Below, one piece after another: positions 1 through 8,432 of a DNA stretch of 64,000 nt. Where the stretch lies: NCBI RefSeq assembly GCF_030812475.1, contig NZ_JAUSSR010000012.1:173759-237758 (forward strand), written 5' to 3'. How positions within the stretch are numbered: position 1 is the stretch's first letter; every line of letters starts with the position of its first letter. This stretch comes from Pseudomonas lini (GTDB taxonomy: Bacteria > Pseudomonadota > Gammaproteobacteria > Pseudomonadales > Pseudomonadaceae). The translations under genes were made by a program, and so were the position numbers. Below the pieces are notes generated by a model, which was not told the DNA's origin, made no database searches, and saw only the letters and a list, made by a program, of their open reading frames with translations.

Positions 1-486
1 ACCGATATCGGTCCGGTGGTCTCGCAAGCCCAGCTTGAACAGGACATGAAGTACATCGACATCGGCCAGTCCGAAGGTGCGCGTCTGGTCAGCGGCGGTG
101 GTCTGGTGACCTGCGACACCGAAGGCTACTACCTCGCGCCGACGCTGTTTGCCGACAGCGAAGCCGCCATGCGCATCAGCCGCGAAGAAATCTTTGGCCC
201 CGTGGCCAACATCGTGCGCGTGGCCGATTACGACGCTGCGCTGGCCATGGCCAACGACACCGAGTTCGGTCTGTCGGCGGGCATCGCCACCACGTCGCTG
301 AAGTACGCCAACCACTTCAAGCGCCACTCCCAGGCCGGGATGGTGATGGTCAACCTGCCGACGGCGGGCGTGGATTACCACGTTCCATTCGGCGGGCGTA
401 AAGGTTCATCCTATGGATCTCGCGAGCAAGGTCGCTACGCGCAAGAGTTCTACACGGTCGTGAAGACCAGCTACATCGGTTCGTAA
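1..486 (+). CDS. Aldehyde dehydrogenase, C-terminal part (probable alpha-ketoglutaric semialdehyde dehydrogenase)
   Basis: The reading frame is open from the first base, so only the last 161 residues are present. The ALDH-superfamily C-terminus is recognisable: the EEIFGPV block, followed by the nucleotide-dependent dehydrogenase tail ending in VPFGGRKGSSYGSREQG. The catalytic cysteine and the NAD-binding half lie upstream of the window. Substrate cannot be read from this fragment. The two genes downstream (hexarate transporter and galactarate dehydratase) make oxidation of 2,5-dioxovalerate to 2-oxoglutarate, the last step of glucarate/galactarate breakdown, the most likely role. The family call is firm; the substrate is inferred from context. 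Confidence 0.85.
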   Translation, partial: TDIGPVVSQAQLEQDMKYIDIGQSEGARLVSGGGLVTCDTEGYYLAPTLFADSEAAMRISREEIFGPVANIVRVADYDAALAMANDTEFGLSAGIATTSLKYANHFKRHSQAGMVMVNLPTAGVDYHVPFGGRKGSSYGSREQGRYAQEFYTVVKTSYIGS

Positions 487-498
487 ACGCATTACCCC

Positions 499-600
499 TG
501 TGGGAGCGAGCCTGCTCGCGAAGGTCTAGAGGTCGCGGCGTTAAACCTGATGCCCCGCGTCATCGTTGACCTCCATCGCGAGCAAGCTCGCTCCTACAGA
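499..600. repeat. REP pair (BIME), GGGAGCGAGCC type
   Basis: Two REP palindromes face each other: TGTGGGAGCGAGCCTGCTCG at about 499-518 and the inverse TCGCGAGCAAGCTCGCTCCT at 576-595. The sequence between them contains CGTCATCGTTGACC, which recurs in the 20.8 kb and 46.8 kb pairs. The pair sits between the dehydrogenase stop and the MFS gene and overlaps spurious upstream start codons of the latter. Confidence 0.9.
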
Positions 601-651
601 GGAGCACCTGTTTCACCCGCGCATAAAAATAATCAGTGGGAGTACATCTAC

Positions 652-2019
652 ATGCAAGCGACCAAGCCAACCCACGTCCGCTATTTGATTTTGCTCATGC
701 TTTTCCTGGTGACCACCATCAATTATGCCGACCGGGCCACTATCGCCATCGCGGGCTCCAGCCTGCAAAAAGACCTCGGCATCGACGCGGTTACCCTCGG
801 CTATATCTTCTCCGCATTCGGTTGGGCCTACGTCGCCGGGCAAATTCCCGGTGGCTGGCTGCTGGACCGTTTCGGTTCGAAAAAAATCTACGCGCTCAGC
901 ATTTTTACCTGGTCGCTGTTCACCGTGCTCCAGGGTTATGTCGGCGAGTTCGGCATGTCCACGGCGGTGGTTGCGCTGTTCATGCTGCGCTTCCTGGTGG
1001 GCCTGGCCGAAGCGCCATCCTTCCCCGGCAACGCACGCATCGTCGCGGCCTGGTTCCCCACGGCGGAACGCGGTACAGCCTCGGCGATCTTCAATTCGGC
1101 GCAGTACTTTGCCACCGTGTTGTTCGCCCCGCTGATGGGCTGGATCGTCTACAGCTTTGGCTGGCAGCACGTGTTCATCGTCATGGGCGTGATCGGTATC
1201 ATCTTCTCGGGAATCTGGCTGAAAGTTATCCACAGCCCGCGCCAGCACCCGATGATCAATGACGCCGAATTCAAGCACATTGCCGACAACGGCGGCATGG
1301 TCGACATGGATCAGGACAAAGGCAAGGGTAAAAAGGCTGACGGTCCGAAGTGGGACTACATTCGCCAACTGCTGACCAACCGCATGATGCTCGGGGTGTA
1401 CCTGGGCCAATATTGCATCAACGGCATCACCTACTTCTTCCTGACCTGGTTCCCGGTGTACCTGGTGCAGGAACGCGGCATGACCATTCTCAAGGCCGGC
1501 TTCATCGCCTCGTTGCCGGCGATCTGCGGTTTTATCGGTGGGGTGCTCGGCGGGGTGATTTCCGACTACCTGCTGCGCAAGGGCCACTCGCTGACCTTCG
1601 CCCGCAAGGCGCCGATCATTGCCGGCTTGCTGGTGTCCAGCAGTATCGTGGCCTGCAACTACGTAGACGTGGAATGGATGGTCGTCGGCTTCATGGCCCT
1701 GGCATTCTTCGGCAAAGGCGTGGGTGCATTGGGCTGGGCTGTGGTGTCCGACACCTCGCCGAAGCAGATCGCCGGTCTGAGCGGTGGCCTGTTCAACACC
1801 TTCGGCAACATCGCGTCGATCACCACCCCGATCGTGATCGGTTACATCATCAGCTCCACCGGATCGTTCAAATGGGCGCTGGTGTTCGTCGGTTGCAACG
1901 CACTGGTCGCGGTGTTCAGCTATCTGGTGATCGTTGGCCCGATCAAGCGTGTGGTGCTCAAGGAGCCGCCAGTCAGCGGTCCTGAAACCAATAACAAATT
2001 GTCTCAAGCGCATTCCTGA
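652..2019 (+). CDS. MFS transporter, probable D-glucarate/galactarate uptake (GudP/GarP type)
   Basis: 455-residue major facilitator with about 12 hydrophobic segments. It belongs to the anion:cation symporter group: a conserved NYADRA motif lies at the end of the first membrane segment and GGWLLDRFGSKK in the first cytoplasmic loop. A hydrophilic, lysine-rich central loop follows the sixth segment. The ATG at 652 was chosen because GGGAG lies a suitable distance upstream and residues before it are encoded by a REP repeat. The gene is 11 bases upstream of garD, with which it is probably co-transcribed, and GudP/GarP homologues carry glucarate and galactarate. Exact substrate is inferred. Confidence 0.85.
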   Translation: MQATKPTHVRYLILLMLFLVTTINYADRATIAIAGSSLQKDLGIDAVTLGYIFSAFGWAYVAGQIPGGWLLDRFGSKKIYALSIFTWSLFTVLQGYVGEFGMSTAVVALFMLRFLVGLAEAPSFPGNARIVAAWFPTAERGTASAIFNSAQYFATVLFAPLMGWIVYSFGWQHVFIVMGVIGIIFSGIWLKVIHSPRQHPMINDAEFKHIADNGGMVDMDQDKGKGKKADGPKWDYIRQLLTNRMMLGVYLGQYCINGITYFFLTWFPVYLVQERGMTILKAGFIASLPAICGFIGGVLGGVISDYLLRKGHSLTFARKAPIIAGLLVSSSIVACNYVDVEWMVVGFMALAFFGKGVGALGWAVVSDTSPKQIAGLSGGLFNTFGNIASITTPIVIGYIISSTGSFKWALVFVGCNALVAVFSYLVIVGPIKRVVLKEPPVSGPETNNKLSQAHS

Positions 2020-2030
2020 GGAGCGGCGTC

Positions 2031-3584
2031 ATGCAGTTGATTGAACATTCCGACTCGCCGCGCTACATCCGCCTGCACGAGCGGGACAACGTGGTCATCG
2101 TGGTCAATGATCAGGGGGTGCCAGCCGGCACCGAGTTTGCGGACGGCCTGGTCACCCTGGACTTCGTGCCGCAGAGCCACAAGGTCACCCTGGAAGATAT
2201 TCCCGAGGGCGGGCAGGTGATTCGCTACGGCCAGACCATTGGCTACGCGTTACAAGCGATTCCACGCGGCAGCTGGGTCAAGGAGGATCAACTGCGCATG
2301 CCGACCGCGCCGCCGCTGGACAGCTTGCCGCTGTCCACCGAGGTGCCGGCGGCACAGGCGCCGCTGGAAGGCTTCACGTTCGAGGGGTATCGCAATGCCG
2401 ATGGCACTGTCGGCACGCGTAACATTCTCGGCATCACCACCACCGTGCAGTGCGTCACCGGCGTGCTGGACCATGCGGTCAAGCGTATCAAGGACGAGTT
2501 GCTGCCCAAGTACCCGAACGTCGATGACGTGGTGGCGCTGACCCACAGCTACGGCTGCGGTGTGGCGATCACCGCGACGGACGCGTACATCCCGATCCGC
2601 ACCGTGCGCAATCTGGCGCGCAACCCGAACCTGGGTGGCGAAGCCTTGGTCATCGGCCTGGGGTGCGAGAAATTGCAGGCCGGGCAGGTGATGCACGAGA
2701 ACGACAGCTCGGTGGATTTGAGTGAGCCGTGGCTGTACCGCCTGCAGGATTCGAGTCACGGTTTCACCGAGATGATCGAGCAGATCATGCAATTGGCCGA
2801 GACCCGCTTGAAGAAGCTCGATCAACGTCGCCGGGAAACCGTGCCGGCGTCCGAGCTGATCCTTGGCATGCAATGCGGCGGCAGCGATGCTTTTTCCGGC
2901 ATCACCGCCAACCCGGCATTGGGCTATGCCTCGGACCTGTTGCTGCGGGCTGGCGCGACGGTGATGTTTTCCGAAGTCACCGAAGTGCGTGACGCCATTT
3001 ATCTGTTGACGTCCCGCGCCGAAACCGAGGAAGTGGCTCAGGAACTGGTGCGGGAGATGGATTGGTACGACCGTTACCTGGCCAAGGGTGAGGCGGATCG
3101 CAGTGCCAACACCACGCCGGGCAACAAGAAGGGCGGGTTGTCGAACATTGTCGAGAAGTCATTGGGCTCGATCGTCAAATCCGGCAGCAGTGCGATCAAT
3201 GGCGTGCTTGGCCCTGGTGAGCGTTTCAAGCGCAAAGGGCTGATTTTCTGTGCGACGCCGGCCAGTGATTTTGTCTGCGGCACCTTGCAGCTGGCGGCGG
3301 GGATGAACCTGCATGTGTTCACCACCGGTCGCGGCACACCCTATGGTTTGGCGATGGCGCCGGTGGTGAAGGTCTCGACCCGGACCGAACTGGCGCAGCG
3401 CTGGCCGGACCTGATCGACATCGATGCCGGGCGGATTGCGACCGGGCGGGCGTCGATCGAGGATCTGGGGTGGGAGTTGTTCCACTACTATCTGGATGTG
3501 GCCAGCGGCAAGAAGCAGACGTGGGCGGAGCGGCACAAGCTGCATAACGACATTACCTTGTTCAACCCGGCGCCGATCACGTAA
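2031..3584 (+). CDS. garD: Galactarate dehydratase
   Basis: 517 residues, the usual GarD length. Residues ~10-90 form the small N-terminal SAF-like domain of the altronate/galactarate dehydratase (UxaA/GarD) family. The main domain opens with a GYRNADGTVGTRN motif and contains the HSYGCG and GLGCEK cysteine motifs and QCGGSDAFSG. The enzyme dehydrates meso-galactarate to 5-dehydro-4-deoxyglucarate in the cytoplasm. With the transporter and the semialdehyde dehydrogenase it makes a hexarate catabolic cluster; no regulator for it is visible inside the window. Confidence 0.9.
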   Translation: MQLIEHSDSPRYIRLHERDNVVIVVNDQGVPAGTEFADGLVTLDFVPQSHKVTLEDIPEGGQVIRYGQTIGYALQAIPRGSWVKEDQLRMPTAPPLDSLPLSTEVPAAQAPLEGFTFEGYRNADGTVGTRNILGITTTVQCVTGVLDHAVKRIKDELLPKYPNVDDVVALTHSYGCGVAITATDAYIPIRTVRNLARNPNLGGEALVIGLGCEKLQAGQVMHENDSSVDLSEPWLYRLQDSSHGFTEMIEQIMQLAETRLKKLDQRRRETVPASELILGMQCGGSDAFSGITANPALGYASDLLLRAGATVMFSEVTEVRDAIYLLTSRAETEEVAQELVREMDWYDRYLAKGEADRSANTTPGNKKGGLSNIVEKSLGSIVKSGSSAINGVLGPGERFKRKGLIFCATPASDFVCGTLQLAAGMNLHVFTTGRGTPYGLAMAPVVKVSTRTELAQRWPDLIDIDAGRIATGRASIEDLGWELFHYYLDVASGKKQTWAERHKLHNDITLFNPAPIT

Positions 3585-3596
3585 GACCGAGTCGAC

Positions 3597-3691
3597 TGCT
3601 TCGCTGGCAAGCCAGCTCCTACAGGATTTGTGTCGAGCACAAAATAGGCGTACGACGCGGACCTGTAGGAGCTGGCTTGCCAGCGAAGGCG
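3597..3691. repeat. REP pair (BIME), TAGGAGCTGGC type
   Basis: Inverted copies of the second REP family flank a ~40-base spacer: TTCGCTGGCAAGCCAGCTCC at about 3600-3619 and its inverse GTAGGAGCTGGCTTGCCAGC at about 3665-3684. The spacer end GTACGACGCGGACC recurs before the REP at 49.94 kb. It separates garD from the AEC permease. Confidence 0.9.
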
Positions 3692-3765
3692 TTCTACCAG
3701 ACGCCAACGTCCCAGGTGGCTTATCATTAGCCCCCTAACGACGCTCACCCAAGGTTACCCCCGGC

Positions 3766-4707
3766 ATGCTGGCTATCTTCCTCGAAACCCTGAACATCAC
3801 CGCGCCGGTGTTTGCCATGCTGTTTCTGGGGGTGCTGCTCAAGCGCATCGACTGGATCAACGACAACTTCATCCACACCGCATCGGCCCTGGTGTTCAAT
3901 GTCACCATGCCGGCGCTGTTGTTTCTGGGCATCCTGCATGCCGACCTGCACGCCGCATTGCAACCGGCGCTGCTGATCTACTTCTCTATCGCCACCCTGG
4001 TCTGTTTCGCCATTGCCTGGGGCTGGGCGATCTGGAAGTGCCCGCGGGAAGACCGGGGGATCTATACCCAGGGCGCGTTTCGTGGCAACAACGGTGTCAT
4101 CGGCCTGGCGCTGGCAGCGAGCATGTACGGTGACTACGGGATTTCCCTCGGGGCGATTCTCGCTGCACTGGTGATCCTGTTCTACAACACGCTTTCGACC
4201 ATCGTGCTGGCGGTGTACAGCCCGGTGATCAAGTCCGACCCGTGGAGCATCTTCAAAAGCGTGATGATCAATCCACTGATCATCAGCGTGTTGGCGGCGG
4301 CCCCGTTCGCCTACTTCAACATCGGCTTGCCGGGATGGCTGGAGAAGTCCGGCCAGTACCTGGCGCAGACCACCTTGCCCCTGGCGCTGATCTGCATCGG
4401 CGGCACCCTGTCGCTGGCGGCAATGCGCAAAAGCGGCTCGATGGCGCTGAGTTCGAGCCTCGTAAAGATGATCGGCCTGCCGATCCTGGCGACGCTGGGT
4501 GCCTGGCTCTGGGGTTTTCGCGGGGCGGAGCTGGGAATCCTGTTCCTGTACTTCGGCAGCCCGACCGCCGCGGCCAGTTTTGTCATGGCCCGCCAGGCCA
4601 ATGGCAATCATGAACTGGCGGCAGCGATCATCGTGATTACCACTTTGATGGCCGCGGTCACCACAAACATCGGGATCTTTTTGTTGCAGTGGGGTGGGTG
4701 GATCTAG
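3766..4707 (+). CDS. AEC family (auxin efflux carrier-like) permease
   Basis: 313 residues, nearly all hydrophobic, with about ten membrane segments. The two-half arrangement is that of the AEC/membrane transport protein family (PF03547 type). The N-terminal half holds NVTMPALLFLGI and the second half FGSPTAAASFVMARQANG, which match the conserved broken-helix segments of the family. Bacterial members export or exchange small organic anions such as malate or malonate; the substrate here cannot be told. Its stop codon overlaps, on the opposite strand, the stop of the PqaA-like gene. Confidence 0.8.
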   Translation: MLAIFLETLNITAPVFAMLFLGVLLKRIDWINDNFIHTASALVFNVTMPALLFLGILHADLHAALQPALLIYFSIATLVCFAIAWGWAIWKCPREDRGIYTQGAFRGNNGVIGLALAASMYGDYGISLGAILAALVILFYNTLSTIVLAVYSPVIKSDPWSIFKSVMINPLIISVLAAAPFAYFNIGLPGWLEKSGQYLAQTTLPLALICIGGTLSLAAMRKSGSMALSSSLVKMIGLPILATLGAWLWGFRGAELGILFLYFGSPTAAASFVMARQANGNHELAAAIIVITTLMAAVTTNIGIFLLQWGGWI

Positions 4708-6179
4708 TCGCTGAGCGTCTTGCAGCCTGGCTCGATGATCGGAGGTGCCGTATCCGGATAAACGTTGGGAGTCACCTGCACCGGTGTCGTGGCAACGAAA
4801 CCGTCGGCAAAGGTGGCTTCGATAAAGGTCGCCTTCCATCCCCTGTCCGGCGTATCGATCAGCACCTGGGCGTCGAGCGGGGCTGAGGGAGTGACGTCGC
4901 TGGATTCGTAGCGAACCCCGCAGGGGTGTCGAAAGTCCCGGGCCAGCGGATTGATTGCAGTCCATTGAGTTACCTGCATCGGGGGTTCGGAAAACTTCAA
5001 TCCCAGGATTTCCCTTGATCCCTGCAGAACCGAACGAGTTGTAATGACGGGTAAGGCACGGTCTTGCTGCCAGCGATTGATCACTGGAATGAGCGAGTTT
5101 TCGACGAATTGCCTGATCCCATAGTGGCTGGCGTTGGGCGTGACTCGCAAGGCTTTCGGACCGGGTAGCGGGTCGAAAAAGAAAGCCGTGTTGTCCGGCA
5201 GGAAAAAGTCGTCGCTGCTGGCATTGACAATGTATTTGGGAATCGCCAGGCGAGGAGCATAGGCCGAATTCAGGTAGCTCAGCGGGTCTTCGATTTTTAG
5301 CAGCCGGGCAAAATTTTCAGTCTTGATCTGCCGGGTGATGCCTTCATGGTGATAGTCAAAAAACGCCAGGGGCCAGTTTCGACCATAGGCTTGCCAGGTA
5401 TGGTCGAGGACCTTGTCCATGCCCAGGATGTCGATGGCGAAGGGCACGATCGCATGCACGCGCTCATCGGTAATGGCTGCCAGCCAGGCGGTCCACCCGC
5501 GTTTCGAGGCGCCGCTGATGATAAACTGGTTGATCCCCCAGGGCTGCAATTGCTGCTGTGCCAGGTCCATGGCTTTGACCAGCGACATCACCATCGGCAA
5601 GCGCACTGACATGAACGGATGGCGCTGTGGATCATCGAGAAACAGCTTCCAGCTGTGGGCGACGCTGGCGTCCTCCTTGCGTGGAACGCCATCATCGGCA
5701 TACGTCAGGTATTGATTGGGGATATTGCTGACAGAGATCACGATGGTGCGGGTTTGGAGGGCTACTTCGAGGGCCATCGCTTGGGTGAAATCGGTAGGGC
5801 CGCTTGGCTCCCTGCCCCCGCCCGGCGTCAGGGTACCGTTATTGGCCACCAGCAAGGCCCGGCCATGCAGCGCGTTGTCCGGGATATAAATGTCGACGTC
5901 ATGCTGCCAGCGTTCAGGGCTGACCAGGCCTTCTGGCGACCACTGCCCGGACACCAGATCGAAGCTGCGTTTTTTCACGCCAGGAAATGTTTGCGTGCCT
6001 GTGGCGGTGTAGACCAATGGCTTGGCGGATTCGGCTTTTTTGTAGCAGGGTAGGACTTCACTGAAATCCCGATGGCTGGCTTCGAAACAAGCCTGGGCCG
6101 AGGCGTGTGCCGGGCTGCTGAAGAGCAGGCTCGACAGTGCCAGGCTGGAAAGGCTCGCCAGAACCCGGGATCGCATCAT
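4704..6179 (-). CDS. PhoPQ-activated pathogenicity-related (PqaA-like) protein
   Basis: 491 residues with a cleavable signal peptide (hydrophobic residues ~8-24, then SPAHASA), so probably periplasmic or outer-membrane associated. Family-typical blocks are TRTIVISVSNIPNQ and the alpha/beta-hydrolase-like GASKRGWTAWL around residue 222, where serine would be the nucleophile. YIVNASSDDFFLPDN in the second half carries a likely acidic partner, and NASHYG a likely histidine. Salmonella PqaA is PhoP-regulated and linked to antimicrobial peptide resistance. Regulation cannot be read here and the biochemical activity of the family is not settled. Confidence 0.8.
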   Translation of the reverse strand: MMRSRVLASLSSLALSSLLFSSPAHASAQACFEASHRDFSEVLPCYKKAESAKPLVYTATGTQTFPGVKKRSFDLVSGQWSPEGLVSPERWQHDVDIYIPDNALHGRALLVANNGTLTPGGGREPSGPTDFTQAMALEVALQTRTIVISVSNIPNQYLTYADDGVPRKEDASVAHSWKLFLDDPQRHPFMSVRLPMVMSLVKAMDLAQQQLQPWGINQFIISGASKRGWTAWLAAITDERVHAIVPFAIDILGMDKVLDHTWQAYGRNWPLAFFDYHHEGITRQIKTENFARLLKIEDPLSYLNSAYAPRLAIPKYIVNASSDDFFLPDNTAFFFDPLPGPKALRVTPNASHYGIRQFVENSLIPVINRWQQDRALPVITTRSVLQGSREILGLKFSEPPMQVTQWTAINPLARDFRHPCGVRYESSDVTPSAPLDAQVLIDTPDRGWKATFIEATFADGFVATTPVQVTPNVYPDTAPPIIEPGCKTLSD

Positions 6180-6361
6180 GAGAACGTCCTTGTGATGAAG
6201 CGAAGGTGCAAGGAGCGAGTACAGACCCCTTCGGCGACCATCACTTATTGTGATTGTGTGTCGCTCATTTTGTCGTAAGGGGGCTGTCGTGCAACGGGCG
6301 GCGGGACGTCAATTATTATCGAAGTGTGTAGTTGAACCGGGGAGAGTCGCTGTCAGCGAGT

Positions 6362-6396
6362 GCTGCCGGGGTGGCGGTCGGCGGCTCCCCGGCAGC
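6362..6396. terminator. Strong GC hairpin downstream of the decarboxylase-like gene start region
   Basis: Perfect 10-bp inverted repeat GCTGCCGGGG (6362-6371) and CCCCGGCAGC (6387-6396) in the 249-base gap between the minus-strand genes ending at 6429 and starting at 6179. There is no T-tract, so factor-independent termination is uncertain. The rest of the gap shows no gene. Confidence 0.45.
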
Positions 6397-6428
6397 GCCT
6401 GTATTGAGTCGGGATTTGTCAGGCGGTG

Positions 6429-6809
6429 TCATTGCGCCTGCTGATAGCTATCGATCACTTCCTGCGCCGCCCGAAACGCGTCGATCGCCGCCGGCACACC
6501 GGCATACACCGCGCAATGCAGCAGCGCCTCGCGAATCTCCTCCACGGTGCAACCGTTGTTCAGCGCACCGCGCACATGGCCTTTCAATTCCTGCGGACAC
6601 TTCAACGCCGTCAGCGCGGCGAGGGTGATCAGGCTGCGGGTTTTCAGTGGCAGGCCTTCGCGGTTCCAGACGCTGCCCCAGGCGTGTTCGTTGACGAAAT
6701 CCTGCAGGGGCTGGGTGAACTCGGTGGCATTGCCCAGCGCACGGTCGACGAAAGCGTCGCCCATCACTTGGCGGCGGACTTCAACCCCAGGCTTTTTATT
6801 ATCGGTCAT
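6429..6809 (-). CDS. Carboxymuconolactone decarboxylase family protein
   Basis: 126 residues, an all-helical AhpD/CMD-fold protein of the size of PcaC (4-carboxymuconolactone decarboxylase). The RSLITLAALTAL helix and the region CPQELKGHVRGALNNG followed by EEIREALLHCAVYAG are typical. The start ATG overlaps the exchanger stop (ATGA), implying translational coupling. The protocatechuate pathway genes that normally accompany pcaC are absent here, so it may be a PcaC paralogue with a different substrate rather than the pathway enzyme. Confidence 0.8.
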   Translation of the reverse strand: MTDNKKPGVEVRRQVMGDAFVDRALGNATEFTQPLQDFVNEHAWGSVWNREGLPLKTRSLITLAALTALKCPQELKGHVRGALNNGCTVEEIREALLHCAVYAGVPAAIDAFRAAQEVIDSYQQAQ

Positions 6810-7867
6810 GGCAATTCCCTCTTGTGGTGTTGGCGACGCCAGGCGCGCAGGGACGTGAACAGCAAATACGCCACCAGTGCCGGCAGGACAAAAAACAGCA
6901 TCAGGTGTTCCAGCTTGCCAGCCAGCGGCATACCGGTGGTGAATGACACCACATGCAGGCCGTACGCCAGGTACAGCCCCAGAAACAGCAGGCCTTCGGC
7001 CCGGGTCATCCGGTAGCCGGAATAGAACACCGGCAGGCACAGTGCTGCGACGCCGAGCATGACTGGCAAATCGAATTCCAGGGCGTTGGGCGACACCGAC
7101 AGCGGTGACGGCGCGATCAGCGCGGTAAAACCGAGTACGCCCAGAAGATTGAACAGGTTGCTGCCGACCACGTTGCCCACGGCGATCTCCCGTTCTCCGC
7201 GCAACGCCGCGATCAGCGAGGTGGCGAGTTCCGGCAGGGAGGTGCTGACGGCAACGATGGTCAGGCCAATGATCCGCTCGGAAAGTCCCAGGTCGGTGGC
7301 GACCGACACCGCGGCGCCCAACAACAGGTGCCCGGCGTAGACCAGCATCGCCAGCCCGACGGCGATCATCAGCAGGCTGCTGAGCCACGGCGCTTGCACC
7401 CCATCCTGGGCAGTCGATTGCGGACGGGCCGAATGCCGCGACTGGCGCAGCAGCAAGCCTAGATACAACACCAGCGCTGCCAGCAGCAGTACGCCGTCAA
7501 TCCGGGTGAGTTCTTCATTCCACGCCAATATGAACACCAGCAGGCTGGCGCCGATCATCAGCGCAATGTCCAGGTGCACCAGTTGCCGCGACACCCGCAG
7601 CGGGATGATCAGCGCCGAGAGCCCGAGGGTGACGAGGATGTTGAAGATGCTGCTGCCGATCACGCTGCCGACGGCGATGTCGGCGTTTTGCGCCAGGGTC
7701 GCCTGCAGGCTGACCGCCATCTGCGGCGCGCTGCTGCCGAGGGCGACGATGGTCAGGCCGATAATCAGTGGGCGAACATGCAGCCGCGCCGCCAGGCGCA
7801 CGGCGGCGCGCACCATCAGTTCGGCGCCGGCGATCAGTAACAACAGGCCGCTGAGCAATTCAATCAC
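6806..7867 (-). CDS. Calcium/sodium antiporter family (CaCA, YrbG-like) membrane protein
   Basis: About 353 residues with ten or eleven membrane helices in two inverted halves. The alpha-repeats are visible: GSSAPQMAVS with a downstream GSVIGSSIFNILVTLG in the first half, and STSLPELATS with GNVVGSNLFNLLGVLG in the second. The first repeat has Gln where the cation-binding Glu normally sits. Start is uncertain: the longest frame runs to 8305 but everything upstream of ~7900 is antisense-frame coding for the RlpA-like gene. GTG at 7867 begins the hydrophobic core, but has no clear ribosome site; CTG/TTG alternatives exist nearby. Confidence 0.75.
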   Translation of the reverse strand: MIELLSGLLLLIAGAELMVRAAVRLAARLHVRPLIIGLTIVALGSSAPQMAVSLQATLAQNADIAVGSVIGSSIFNILVTLGLSALIIPLRVSRQLVHLDIALMIGASLLVFILAWNEELTRIDGVLLLAALVLYLGLLLRQSRHSARPQSTAQDGVQAPWLSSLLMIAVGLAMLVYAGHLLLGAAVSVATDLGLSERIIGLTIVAVSTSLPELATSLIAALRGEREIAVGNVVGSNLFNLLGVLGFTALIAPSPLSVSPNALEFDLPVMLGVAALCLPVFYSGYRMTRAEGLLFLGLYLAYGLHVVSFTTGMPLAGKLEHLMLFFVLPALVAYLLFTSLRAWRRQHHKRELP

Positions 7868-7917
7868 GCTGAGCAGGGGTAAATCGGCAAGTCCGAAGAT
7901 GGTCGAGGCTCCGTCGG

Positions 7918-8289
7918 TCAGTCGAGGGCTTGCACGCGAACCCGTGCGGTGCCGCTTCTGAGCATGCCCAGGCGTTCGGCAGCCTCGTGTGAAACATCGA
8001 TCAGACGCCCACGGGTATGTGGCCCGCGATCGTTGATGCGCACTACACAGGATTTGTCGTTGTTCAGATTGGTGACCTTCACCCGTGTACCAAAGGGTAG
8101 CTGACGGTGGGCGGCGGTCAGGGCATTTTTGTTGAAGCGCTCGCCACTGGCGGTGCGTTTGCCTTGGTGTCTCGCGCCGTACCAGGAGGCGGTGCCGGTC
8201 TTGTCGTAGCCGTGTGGATCGATGATGTCGTTGCTGGAACAACCGGCCAGCAGGGAGAGCAGGGCGCAGGCACTGAGCAGACGTTTCAT
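7918..8289 (-). CDS. RlpA-like septal/3D-domain lipoprotein
   Basis: 123-residue lipoprotein: n-region MKRLL, hydrophobic core, lipobox LLAGC with Cys17. The mature part is a double-psi beta-barrel of the RlpA type, with GTASWYGARHQGKRTASGERF, LPFGTRVKVTNL and VVRINDRGPHTRGRLIDVS; the Asp of NDRGP is the conserved catalytic residue. RlpA of P. aeruginosa is a lytic transglycosylase acting on stem-peptide-free glycan at the septum. This copy lacks the C-terminal SPOR domain that targets true RlpA to the division site, so it is a short paralogue with probable but unproven glycan-cleaving activity. Confidence 0.85.
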   Translation of the reverse strand: MKRLLSACALLSLLAGCSSNDIIDPHGYDKTGTASWYGARHQGKRTASGERFNKNALTAAHRQLPFGTRVKVTNLNNDKSCVVRINDRGPHTRGRLIDVSHEAAERLGMLRSGTARVRVQALD

Positions 8290-8309
8290 TCAAAGGTATC
8301 CACATACAA

Positions 8310-8396
8310 ATGTGGGAGCGAGCCTGCTCGCGATGGTGTGTCAGCTACAAACATGTCGACTGATACTCCATCGCGAGCAAGCTTGCTCCTACAGGG
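8310..8396. repeat. REP pair (BIME), GGGAGCGAGCC type
   Basis: TGTGGGAGCGAGCCTGCTCG from 8311 and the inverse CATCGCGAGCAAGCTTGCTC from 8369 lie between the RlpA-like gene and gatB. One arm carries a T (AAGCTTGC) that breaks perfect complementarity. Confidence 0.9.
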
Positions 8397-8432
8397 GGGT
8401 GGAGCCAGGCTTGGGATCTGGCTCCATGCTCA

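Noticed and set aside
550..651. Longer start for the MFS transporter
   Set aside because: The extra residues are encoded by a REP element; ATG 652 has its own ribosome site.
613..2013. 466-codon antisense frame over the MFS gene
   Set aside because: His/Asp/Arg-rich shadow of a membrane protein gene read backwards.
7868..8305. N-terminal extension of the CaCA exchanger to 499 residues
   Set aside because: The extension is out-of-frame coding of the RlpA-like lipoprotein and looks like random Arg/His-rich sequence.
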